This document shows positions 1 to 7,534 of a DNA stretch of 64,000 nt, in pieces. The notes below the pieces were generated by a model. The model saw only the letters and a list, made by a program, of their open reading frames with translations, searched no databases and was not told where the DNA came from. Source of the DNA: GCA-2683825 sp965662355 (GTDB taxonomy: Bacteria > Planctomycetota > UBA1135 > GCA-002686595); assembly GCA_965662355.1 (NCBI GenBank), contig CBFIHP010000001.1, positions 248,001 through 312,000 on the forward strand, read 5' to 3'. Both the position numbers and the translations under genes were made by a program. How positions within the stretch are numbered: position 1 is the first letter of the stretch; each line of letters opens with the position of its first letter.

Positions 1-1057
1 CCTCGAAGCGGAAGGTGCGCTGCTTCACGACAAAGCGCGGATCCGCGGTCCATGCGAAGTCGTGAACGAGGGGAGTCTTCCCGAAGGCATCCGTGCTTCT
101 TTGATCCCGCGACGAGGGCGCGACGAAACGCACTTCGAGCCTACCGCCTTCGGTCCGCTCGCCTTCGCTGATGCCCGAGCCGAAAACCTTGCCGCGATAC
201 TCGACCGGCAGGTTCAAGGTGACGTCATAGTTGCCGAAGTCCGCGAACCATTCCGAGTTGCGGTGGAATTGATGCGTGTTCCAGCCCTTGCCGGCCTCGT
301 AGACGCCCAGTTTGGGGAACCACTGCGCGACCAGCAAGAAGTCGTCCTTGTGTCCCGTGCGTACGCGGACCCGGGGGAGTTGCGCCTCCCAGTCGATTTC
401 AACCTTGGTCGTCTCGCCACTTGGCAACGGGCGGGGAAGGGGAACGCTGAAGACGGTGCGGTCGTCGGGATTGCCGTCGTCGGGACGCTCGTACTTGAAC
501 TCGGGCATCAGGTCCTTCTCGCCGTCGTATTCATACAGGCGAATGCCTGTGACCTGGGACCAACCCCATTCTTCGTTCTTACGGGTCGAACGGTCCCCGT
601 CCGCCGCCTCACGCATGAAGGTCGAGCGGTTGTTCGAGAAGGCGTTCAGGTAGAGGTGGAACCAGAGCTCCTGTACGTCCTCGCCGCTGTTGTTGGTCCA
701 GCGCAACTCGAGCGACCCGGTCAGGCGTTTCGTGTCGGCGTCGAGACTGGCCTCGATGTGATAGTCGGCGCGGTTGGGCGTTGTGCGCGCTTTGGGAGCC
801 TTTTCGGGCGGCGCCTCTTCCTGGGCTCCGGCTTCGGGATTCGCTTCGGGACTGGGAGCGACCTCGGAATCGATCAACCTGGCGGCTTCGGGCTCTTCCG
901 TACCATCGTCTTGGCCGAGCGACTGGGTACAGAGGAGCGAAAACACGCTGAGGACCGCAAAAACACGGGCTCGCGGGCCAGATCGCCCTTCCTGACCGGA
1001 AAGTGGGTGTAGGCGTCGACCCCATCGGGGGCCCTGGGAGGGAGCGTTCGTCCTCAT
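1..1057 (-). CDS. M1-family metallopeptidase-like protein, N-terminal part (3' end outside the window)
   Basis: The frame is open from an ATG at 1057 to the window edge (about 352 codons) and has no stop in the window. A basic stretch followed by VFAVLSVFSLLCTQS looks like a signal peptide, and an Ala/Pro/Glu-rich linker follows. From about residue 90 comes a beta-rich domain with ADYHIEASLD and ELWFHLYLNAFSNN, as in the N-terminal domain of planctomycete and Bacteroidetes M1 (gluzincin) peptidases. The HExxH zinc site would lie beyond the window, so catalysis cannot be checked. The likely role is an exported aminopeptidase-type enzyme. The long plus-strand reading frame over the same bases is a shadow. 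It is divergent from flgM. Confidence 0.72.
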   Translation of the reverse strand, partial: MRTNAPSQGPRWGRRLHPLSGQEGRSGPRARVFAVLSVFSLLCTQSLGQDDGTEEPEAARLIDSEVAPSPEANPEAGAQEEAPPEKAPKARTTPNRADYHIEASLDADTKRLTGSLELRWTNNSGEDVQELWFHLYLNAFSNNRSTFMREAADGDRSTRKNEEWGWSQVTGIRLYEYDGEKDLMPEFKYERPDDGNPDDRTVFSVPLPRPLPSGETTKVEIDWEAQLPRVRVRTGHKDDFLLVAQWFPKLGVYEAGKGWNTHQFHRNSEWFADFGNYDVTLNLPVEYRGKVFGSGISEGERTEGGRLEVRFVAPSSRDQRSTDAFGKTPLVHDFAWTADPRFVVKQRTFRFE

Positions 1058-1079
1058 GAGAGAAATCCACCGATTCCGC

Positions 1080-1106
1080 TAATGCGCGAAAGGCAGCTGC
1101 CGATAA
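1080..1106 (+). promoter_or_regulatory. Candidate sigma-28 (FliA) promoter of flgM
   Basis: TAAT at 1080-1083 is followed after 15 bases by GCCGATAA at 1099-1106. The established FliA consensus is TAAA-N15-GCCGATAA, so the -10 element matches 8 of 8 and the -35 core 3 of 4. Transcription would start near 1113, about 40 bases before the chosen flgM ATG at 1154, which also argues against the upstream in-frame ATG at 1082. Confidence 0.8.
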
Positions 1107-1153
1107 TTGGAGCTAGGGAAACCCCTCTTTATCCTCGTGGAAAGAAGAGGCAA

Positions 1154-1465
1154 ATGGAAGTCAAAGGCAAGAACGCAGGCGATCCGCAGGCAGCCCGTCA
1201 CAGGGTTGTTGAAGCGCAACGCGATTATTACGCCACCCAGCGGTCCCAGGCCGCCACGGCGGGCTCTGAAGCTGCCAACCCGGCAGCCGCAGGCGACAGG
1301 GTGCAGCTCTCCGATTCGACCTCGAATGCCATGAAGGCAGAGCGCGCTCACGAGGAGGTGCGCGCCGCCAGAGTTGCCGAATTGCGCGCCGAGCTTGAAA
1401 TAGAGGGCACGCTGAACACGCCCGAGCGCGTGGCCCACGCGGCCGCTCGCATCCTCGAAGGCTAG
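1154..1465 (+). CDS. flgM: FlgM-family anti-sigma-28 factor
   Basis: This 103-residue protein matches FlgM in size and layout: a disordered, polar, Ala-rich first half, the DRVQLSDS signature near the middle, and a helical C-terminal half ending RVAHAAARILEG that would bind sigma-28. FlgM holds FliA inactive until the hook is complete and is then exported. The ATG at 1154 is chosen because AAGAGG sits just upstream and because a sigma-28 promoter lies between it and the earlier in-frame ATG at 1082. The gene stands alone, far from fliA at 16.8 kb, and is convergent with the sulfatase-like gene. Confidence 0.85.
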   Translation: MEVKGKNAGDPQAARHRVVEAQRDYYATQRSQAATAGSEAANPAAAGDRVQLSDSTSNAMKAERAHEEVRAARVAELRAELEIEGTLNTPERVAHAAARILEG

Positions 1466-1491
1466 CCGAACCTGGGCCTGTCGGCGGGTTG

Positions 1492-2832
1492 TTACTCGCC
1501 GTACCCGAGCGCTTCCAGAGCAGCGCGGGTTGCGGGATCGTCCAGTTCCTCGGTCTGTGCTCGTTCGAGCGTGGCTTTGAAGCGCATGAAGAGCTGGTTC
1601 AGTTCGTCGGCATAGGCCGGCAACTCGCTCGGGGCCTCGTCCGCTTGGAGCAGTTCGATGCCGTCGCCCGACCAGATGCTGCCATCGCGGATGGCGTAGA
1701 AGCGCGGCGTATCGACGCGCAGCTCGCGTCCGTCGGCTTGCACGACCTTGACCTCCGTGTCGAAGACGCTGCGCATCCCGTAAACACCGAACGAAGCCTC
1801 GGCATCGCGGTTCGCATCCAGCTGCGAGAGATCGCGTCCCTGGGTTGAACGGCGCGTATCCCCCGCCAGTGCCAGGATCGTGGCGGCGAAATCCACCGTA
1901 CCCGCGGCCTCCTCGTTCACGCCGGGTGAGATGCGGGGTGAAACGATGAAAGCGGGCACGTGGAGTTGTTCCTCGATCATGTGGTGGCCGTGCCCGAAGG
2001 GTCCGCCGCGCTCACCGAAGCTCTCGCCGTGATCGGAGGTCAAGAGCACGTGCGTGTCGTGATCACCGCCCTCTTCATCGAGAAACCGAAACAGGCGTCC
2101 CAGCTGGCCATCCATCCGGCGGATGTCCTTGGCGTAGAGCAGGCGCGCGCGTTCGATGGTGGGCCCCAGCATCGGAGACTGCCTTCGCGCGAGCATCCGT
2201 AACCGAAAGTAGACGGCTGGAATCTCCTCGTGGTCGCCGTACGGATCGTGGGGATCGAAGTAGTGCACCCACAGAAACTGGTTCCCAGGAGCCATGGCCG
2301 ACAATGTCGCGATGGCCTTGTCCGTGATGTCGTCGGAGATCGAGTAGAAGTACTCCCCCGTCGTCTTCACGCCCTGCCATTCGTCCTTGATCCTCTTGCG
2401 CTCGAAGGTGAACAGATCGTCATAGGCATCGAATCCCTGCGCCAGACCGAACTGGGAGTGCACGGGAAACGAGGAGACGACCGCACCGGTGGCATAGCCA
2501 CGCTCTCCCAGTCGTTCGGCAACGGTCTCGAACCCATCACCCAGCACGCACCCATTGCGCACGACACCATGCTGCCAGGGATGAAGCCCCGTGAAGAGCG
2601 ACGCATGCGTGGGCTGCGTGCTCGCGGCGGACGCATAGAAGTTGTCGTAGATCAACCCGCGCCCCGCAAAGGCGCGAGTCTCCGGCATCCCCTCGCTCGT
2701 GAAGCAATCGTGGCGCAACGTGTCGACCGTGATGACCACGATCCTCTGCCCCCGCTGCGCCTCACCACCACACGCCCCGAAAAGGAACCCACAGGCCAAC
2801 CAGGCCACACACCCCTCGACCCGGCCCCGCAT
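1492..2832 (-). CDS. Sulfatase/alkaline-phosphatase superfamily lipoprotein with a threonine nucleophile
   Basis: The 446-residue protein starts with a lipoprotein signal (FLFGAC, lipid-anchored Cys21). VVITVDTLRHD (metal Asp37) and LLTSDHGESFG are sulfatase-fold metal motifs. The position that carries the formylglycine Cys or Ser in C-x-P-x-R is here T72-Q-P-T-H, so this is probably not a formylglycine sulfatase. A Thr nucleophile is usual in phosphatases, phosphodiesterases and phosphotransferases of the same fold, and many planctomycete proteins labelled sulfatase have this T-x-P-x-H form. The ATG at 2832 has GGGAG upstream and is preferred to the TTG three bases earlier. The substrate is unknown. 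Confidence 0.85.
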   Translation of the reverse strand: MRGRVEGCVAWLACGFLFGACGGEAQRGQRIVVITVDTLRHDCFTSEGMPETRAFAGRGLIYDNFYASAASTQPTHASLFTGLHPWQHGVVRNGCVLGDGFETVAERLGERGYATGAVVSSFPVHSQFGLAQGFDAYDDLFTFERKRIKDEWQGVKTTGEYFYSISDDITDKAIATLSAMAPGNQFLWVHYFDPHDPYGDHEEIPAVYFRLRMLARRQSPMLGPTIERARLLYAKDIRRMDGQLGRLFRFLDEEGGDHDTHVLLTSDHGESFGERGGPFGHGHHMIEEQLHVPAFIVSPRISPGVNEEAAGTVDFAATILALAGDTRRSTQGRDLSQLDANRDAEASFGVYGMRSVFDTEVKVVQADGRELRVDTPRFYAIRDGSIWSGDGIELLQADEAPSELPAYADELNQLFMRFKATLERAQTEELDDPATRAALEALGYGE

Positions 2833-2882
2833 CAAAACAACTCCCGAAACACGCCTTTGATTCTATCCAGCCCCCACCCCCT

Positions 2883-2958
2883 CCGTCGTACGGCCTCAGA
2901 CACCTTTCGGCGACTCGTACGGGAGGCTCGTCGAAAAGTGTCTGACGCCGCACGACGG
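2883..2958. repeat. Long imperfect palindrome (31-nt arms), REP-like
   Basis: The arms 2883-2913 and 2928-2958 are reverse complements at 27 of 31 positions, one of the exceptions being a G-T pair, and they enclose a 14-base loop. The inner part reads CAGACAC...GTGTCTG. There is no T-tract, and the flanking genes run in the same direction, so it does not look like an intrinsic terminator. It resembles a repetitive extragenic palindrome. I found no second copy in the window. Confidence 0.6.
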
Positions 2959-3060
2959 GGGGCGGGCTGTTTTGGCCCTGGGAGCACGTTTCTTCGAGAT
3001 CTGTCGGTCTCTCGCCTTGGGGTTTGTGCGGGGGTCGACCTGGCGGCAGCCGGGACATTC

Positions 3061-4740
3061 TCAGTCGTTTCCAAAGTCGAGGACGCTGATGGCGCCCCAG
3101 CGTGCCACCGAGTTGTCGGCGGGGACGCCGTGTGGCGCGACGAGTGGCTGCGCCAGTAGCGTGCCCTTGAAACCGCGCGCTTCTGCAGGCAAGGCAGTGG
3201 AACCGAAGCCATCGTCACCACAGACGACTTCGAGTTCGTATGGGAGGAGCTCGTATCCTTCGAGCTGATAGCGCCCCTGGGGCGTGGCTTTGGGGCTGGG
3301 TGTATCCCCTTCTGCAAGGAAGATCACGGCGCGATCACCGGGCCGGGACGTGAGGCAGAGAAGGGGTTCGGGACCATCGCTCTGCAGCTCGACGGACGGC
3401 GCAACCAGCTCGATCGCGGCAGGTTTCCAGCGGATGCCTTGCGAGCTTTGAACGAGCAGATCGGACATCCCGGCACGATTGGCTGACAGGAGACCGCTCC
3501 AGGTGCGCTCGCCTGTTCGTTTCAATGCGAGGAGCCGCGCTCCGCCAACGAGGATGGTCGGATCCTCGGCATCGAAATCCAGCTGGACCTCGAGGGGAAC
3601 GTCACCCAGTGCGGAAGCTCGTTCGGGACGCACGGACGGAAGAAGCGAGGCGTCGCTCCTTCGCTTCGATGGGTTGGGACCGAGCGCTCGGGACACCAGG
3701 TCAGCAAGTGGTTCGGCCAGCGAGAGCATCGCTTCCGGAGCGAGGTGCACGAAATCGATGAAGTGCAGAGGTTGCGTCACGTTGCGCTGTTCGAGGTGTT
3801 CCTGGGTATCTATAGCATCCAGACCACGTTCTCGTGCGATGTCGAGCAGCACCTTTGCGTCGCGTCGTGTACGTGGGTAGGCACGCGCGGTTTCCTCGGG
3901 GTGCGCCGGCGCGACCACGATCACTCGCGCTCCGTGGCGTTCACACAGATCAAGAATGCGCTCGAACTCGGCGGTCAACTGCCCTTCGGGAACGCGCGTT
4001 CCATACAGCGGCGACCCCGCTTCCCAGGCGCTGCGTATCTCATCCGCGGAAGCTCTAGCGCCGGCCTCGACGGCCCGTCCCAGGGAGTGCTCGAGGGCCC
4101 GGAAGATCGCCGTTTCGCGTAAGGCACGGGCGAGGCCCGAGGCCCCGCGTTCGCGTAGCTCGATATCGTTGGCCCCCATCGCGGCGGCCTGATCATTCCA
4201 TGCGGCCGTGTAGAGAACGACGACATCGAGACCGATACCCAATCGCTCTTCCAGCAGCAGCCCGATCTGAACGCTCGAATATCCGGGCACACCGAAGTTC
4301 AAGACCTGCACGAGCTCGGGGTCCCACCCATGGGGGACGAGTGCCATTTGCGTCTGGAAAGGCAACGTGTCACGCGGGTCCAATCCAGTGCCAAAGATGC
4401 AGCTGTCACCGAAGACGCCGACGCGCTTCACTCCGGGCGGGGCGGGCTCCGGAGGACGGCCGCGGAAGGGCCAGTCGTCGCCGTTCGCATAGCGACCGCC
4501 GTGTTCGGCGCTATAGCGAAAAGAGCGGGCTAGCGCATAGAAGCGTTTCGGGTGCTCGACAAGCAAGCGATCCGAAGCCAGGGTCGGAAAGTCGCTCTCG
4601 AAAGCAAAGGCCTCCACGCGTGTTGGCATGAGCGCCCCCAGCAAGAGCTCGAGCGCCAGGATGCTGAGCAGCGCGCAGCCCAGAGACACGCTGAACACGC
4701 GCAAACGCCTGGCCGTGCCGCTTCTTCGAAGGTGCCCCAT
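3061..4740 (-). CDS. Membrane-anchored SGNH/GDSL hydrolase-like protein
   Basis: The chosen start (ATG at 4740) gives 559 residues. A basic N-terminus and one hydrophobic segment (about residues 13-38) suggest a membrane anchor or uncleaved signal. The SGNH motifs are visible: RVGVFGDSCIFG (nucleophile Ser about 113), AWNDQ (Asn block) and IDFVHLAPEA (Asp/His block). The enzyme probably removes or transfers acyl or acetyl groups on glycans or lipids. About 200 further residues after the catalytic domain look beta-rich and match nothing I recognise. In-frame ATGs at 4863 and 4920 would add a Gly/Arg-rich leader with no ribosome-binding site and are disfavoured. Confidence 0.72.
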   Translation of the reverse strand: MGHLRRSGTARRLRVFSVSLGCALLSILALELLLGALMPTRVEAFAFESDFPTLASDRLLVEHPKRFYALARSFRYSAEHGGRYANGDDWPFRGRPPEPAPPGVKRVGVFGDSCIFGTGLDPRDTLPFQTQMALVPHGWDPELVQVLNFGVPGYSSVQIGLLLEERLGIGLDVVVLYTAAWNDQAAAMGANDIELRERGASGLARALRETAIFRALEHSLGRAVEAGARASADEIRSAWEAGSPLYGTRVPEGQLTAEFERILDLCERHGARVIVVAPAHPEETARAYPRTRRDAKVLLDIARERGLDAIDTQEHLEQRNVTQPLHFIDFVHLAPEAMLSLAEPLADLVSRALGPNPSKRRSDASLLPSVRPERASALGDVPLEVQLDFDAEDPTILVGGARLLALKRTGERTWSGLLSANRAGMSDLLVQSSQGIRWKPAAIELVAPSVELQSDGPEPLLCLTSRPGDRAVIFLAEGDTPSPKATPQGRYQLEGYELLPYELEVVCGDDGFGSTALPAEARGFKGTLLAQPLVAPHGVPADNSVARWGAISVLDFGND

Positions 4741-4947
4741 TCCAGATTCGATCGTAGGTGCCCGCGAGGACCTCCGGAAGATCGTTCCTGCTCCGAGTGC
4801 GCGAGCCGATCCGCGCGGGGCACCGACGCTTGCAACCCGGAAGGATTTTCCCAAATCACCCATTAAAAGGCGAGGGCGGCCGGTCGAGCACCACGACCGG
4901 CCGCCCCCAAGACTCCCCACATCACCCTGGAGTCTCTGGATTCTCAG

Positions 4948-7155
4948 CTACAGAGTGCTTTGCAAAGGGGCGTCCAGCCAATCGGGGAAGGCGGCGAAGT
5001 TCGCGTCCGACGACAGTGCCAGGAAGCGGAACGGCGGCGTCTCGTCGAGGATCATCCCGAGCGCCTGCACCAGCCCGGCTTTCATCGCAGCCGCGAGTCG
5101 CTCGTCGGCGAGAGCCTCCAGCACGCTCGCAGCGCTGGGCGCGGAACCATGGAACGCCAGTGACGCCGCGTATTGAACGACAAGGATCGGGTCGTCGACC
5201 TCCTGCATGGCGGAGATCAAGAGGTCCACATCCTCCGTTTCGCCCAGGATGCCGAGGGCCTGCGCGATCGTCGATTTCGCGAACGGTGAGGGTTCCTTGT
5301 CGAAGGCCCGGCGCAGACTCGCGCCGGCTTCGGCATCGCCTGAGAGCGCCAACCCCAGGGCCGCGTTGGCACGCGACATGTCGGACTTGCCGGTGAGCTC
5401 GAGGCGAAGAATGCCATGCGCCTTGGTATCTCGGCTGATCCCGAAGGCCAAGAGATACGCGCCGCGCGCGTTGGCGTTCTTCTCGCGACTGAAGGCCGTG
5501 CGCAGTTCCTTCATCGCCTCTTGATCGCCGTCCTTTTCCGACAAAATGCCGAGGGCCAACGCACCCCAGGGGCGAGCCGACTTCGGTCCATAGCGCAACG
5601 CATGCACCAAGAAATCACGCGCCTCGGGTCCACCTTGGCGACCGATGGCGATAAGGATGAGCCCGCGGGCCAGCATCTCCTTCTCCGTTTCGAAGGCGGT
5701 GAAGAGCACCGGCAGAGCTTCCGCAGACGGCAGCCGACCGAGGGTCGCCGCGGCGGAACGCCGCACCTCGAGATCGCGCGAACCGAGGGCGTGCATCAAA
5801 GCGATTTGCACCTCCGAGGGATCATCGAAGCGCAGAGCCTCGACTCCACGGGGAAGCGCGTCCTGCATGTTTCGTTTGGGCCGACCGAACTTGTCGAAGA
5901 TGCCACTGACCTCACGCATGCGCTCGAGCAGGCTGGTGGACTTCGCCATGAACTGATAGAGAGCTGTGGCCTCGCCCGGGCGGAGAGCGCCATCGGACGG
6001 CGGCAGGAAGATCGCCCCCTCCTGTCCACCGGAACGTTGCGCGCTCAAACCCAGGGCCAGGTGCGCTAGCGGGCGCACATCCGGGACAATCTCCTTGCCG
6101 GGTTTACTGTCGCCCCAGAAGGCGAGCCGCATCAGCTCGTGAGTTCCGCGGCCCGGACCCGTCGCCCCGAGAGCCAGGATCGAAGCGATCCGCACGCCAT
6201 GCTGGGGGTCCTCGAGATTGGCGAGGATCGCCTCGACCGCGTCTTCTCCAGCGAGGCGCCCGTACGCCACGGTTGCAGCCGCCCGCACACGTGCGTCATC
6301 GTCCTCTAGACACTCAGCCAAGATCGGGAGCGCTTCCATGCGGAGTTTGCGACCATCGGTCTCGGTGCTCGTACGGTCGCTCGCAAGCTCCGGACGGAAG
6401 GAGAGCGACCTCTCCTGCACCAACCACTCGAGCTTGTTGAATTCCCACCAAGCCCACCAATGGGTCATAAGGTCATCGATGCCGCCGGGGGTCTGCGCCG
6501 GCGGTCCAACAGTGCGCGCCGTCGAAGGCCTGCCGGTCTGCGGAGCGGTCGGTGCCGGCGCAGCGGAAGATCTGCCGCGGCGACCCGTGCGCGGTCCACG
6601 CCGCGGGCCAGTGGGTGCAGGAAGAGGAGCGCGAGTCGTGCGGCCTGCGTTCCCGCCACCGCCGGGGCGGATCCCGGGTGCTTGAATGCGAGCAGCCTCC
6701 GCCCAGCTCAGGCCGATCTCTTCGAGCCACGCGGCGAACGGCGCACTGTGTTTCACCTCGGCGATGAGCGCGTTGTTGTCCTGCTCGGCAATGGCGTGAA
6801 CCAGTTCGTCTTCGCCCCAGGCATGAAGCAGTTCCGCCACGGCACAGCGCCGGCCCTCGTCATCGACGAACAGGAACTTGCGGTCCGTATCGTCGCCAGC
6901 ATCGATAGGATGCCTGCCAAAGTCACCCCGCTCACAGTACTCGCGCAGTGCATCGATGGTCTCGAGACGCGATGCCTGTTGGGTCGTATCGTGCGTGACC
7001 GGAGCTGCGAGGAGCTCTGCAATCACACGTCTGTAGTGTTGCTGTAGGAGCGAGCGCTCTTCTTCGACATGCTGTTGGCTGCGAAGTTCGGGCGCCGGCA
7101 CCTCCTGAGAAAGCATTCCGACCGCGATGGCCAGAACGAAGGTTGTCTTCATCAT
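4948..7155 (-). CDS. Secreted HEAT-repeat protein
   Basis: The protein has 735 residues with a short signal-like N-terminus (MMKTTFVLAIAVGMLSQEV). An N-terminal helical region contains DDEGRRCAVAELLHAWG, resembling a segment common in planctomycete secreted proteins. A Pro/Arg/Gly-rich low-complexity linker (about residues 160-230) follows. From about residue 290 there are many HEAT/PBS-lyase-type repeats, such as DDDARVRAAATVAYGRLAGE and RDLEVRRSAAATLGRLPS. It is probably a periplasmic scaffold, and no catalytic motif is seen. It lies between the SGNH and heme-protein genes, all on the minus strand, with no tight operon spacing. Confidence 0.75.
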   Translation of the reverse strand: MMKTTFVLAIAVGMLSQEVPAPELRSQQHVEEERSLLQQHYRRVIAELLAAPVTHDTTQQASRLETIDALREYCERGDFGRHPIDAGDDTDRKFLFVDDEGRRCAVAELLHAWGEDELVHAIAEQDNNALIAEVKHSAPFAAWLEEIGLSWAEAARIQAPGIRPGGGGNAGRTTRAPLPAPTGPRRGPRTGRRGRSSAAPAPTAPQTGRPSTARTVGPPAQTPGGIDDLMTHWWAWWEFNKLEWLVQERSLSFRPELASDRTSTETDGRKLRMEALPILAECLEDDDARVRAAATVAYGRLAGEDAVEAILANLEDPQHGVRIASILALGATGPGRGTHELMRLAFWGDSKPGKEIVPDVRPLAHLALGLSAQRSGGQEGAIFLPPSDGALRPGEATALYQFMAKSTSLLERMREVSGIFDKFGRPKRNMQDALPRGVEALRFDDPSEVQIALMHALGSRDLEVRRSAAATLGRLPSAEALPVLFTAFETEKEMLARGLILIAIGRQGGPEARDFLVHALRYGPKSARPWGALALGILSEKDGDQEAMKELRTAFSREKNANARGAYLLAFGISRDTKAHGILRLELTGKSDMSRANAALGLALSGDAEAGASLRRAFDKEPSPFAKSTIAQALGILGETEDVDLLISAMQEVDDPILVVQYAASLAFHGSAPSAASVLEALADERLAAAMKAGLVQALGMILDETPPFRFLALSSDANFAAFPDWLDAPLQSTL

Positions 7156-7534
7156 GGTTTTATATGTTTTTCGTCTTGTCGTTCATCTATCGCAGGGAAT
7201 GGGATCCATAGCTCCATGTACAAGATCCATGCCAAGCCTAGAGCGGATCGCCGGGGGGCCGGCAGAGGGGGATTCCGTCCTCCAGGACCCGGCCGCGGGC
7301 ACCTACTCGCGCAGGCCTGTGTCGCCGGGGTAACGTGGCTGCAGGCTGTGCCTTCGAGCACCTGAGCGAAGTGCGTCTTCGCCCCGCGCGAATACGCTCA
7401 ACGAACACAGCAACGCCAGGGGGAAGGCTCCTACTGAGGCAATAAGGTAGAGCCCTGCCGTTGGCTCCCCTTTTGCGTGGGCAAGCCCAAGGCCCCCTGC
7501 TGCGCAGGAAGCCAACACGCAGCGGCGGGTTCGC
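7156..7534. other. Intergenic stretch; possible small membrane ORF only
   Basis: This 379-base stretch separates two minus-strand genes. The only candidate is a 71-codon minus-strand ORF (7303-7518) with a hydrophobic centre (LYLIASVGAFPLALLCSLSVF), which could be a one-helix membrane peptide. It has no recognisable family or clear ribosome-binding site, so I do not call it as a gene. No promoter or terminator could be assigned. Confidence 0.4.

Noticed and set aside
62..1012. 316-codon plus-strand ORF
   Set aside because: It is antisense to a frame with a signal peptide and M1-peptidase-like conserved residues; its own product is low-complexity and matches nothing.
7303..7518. 71-codon hydrophobic minus-strand ORF
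   Set aside because: Plausible one-helix peptide but no ribosome-binding site or homology cue; left as a note.
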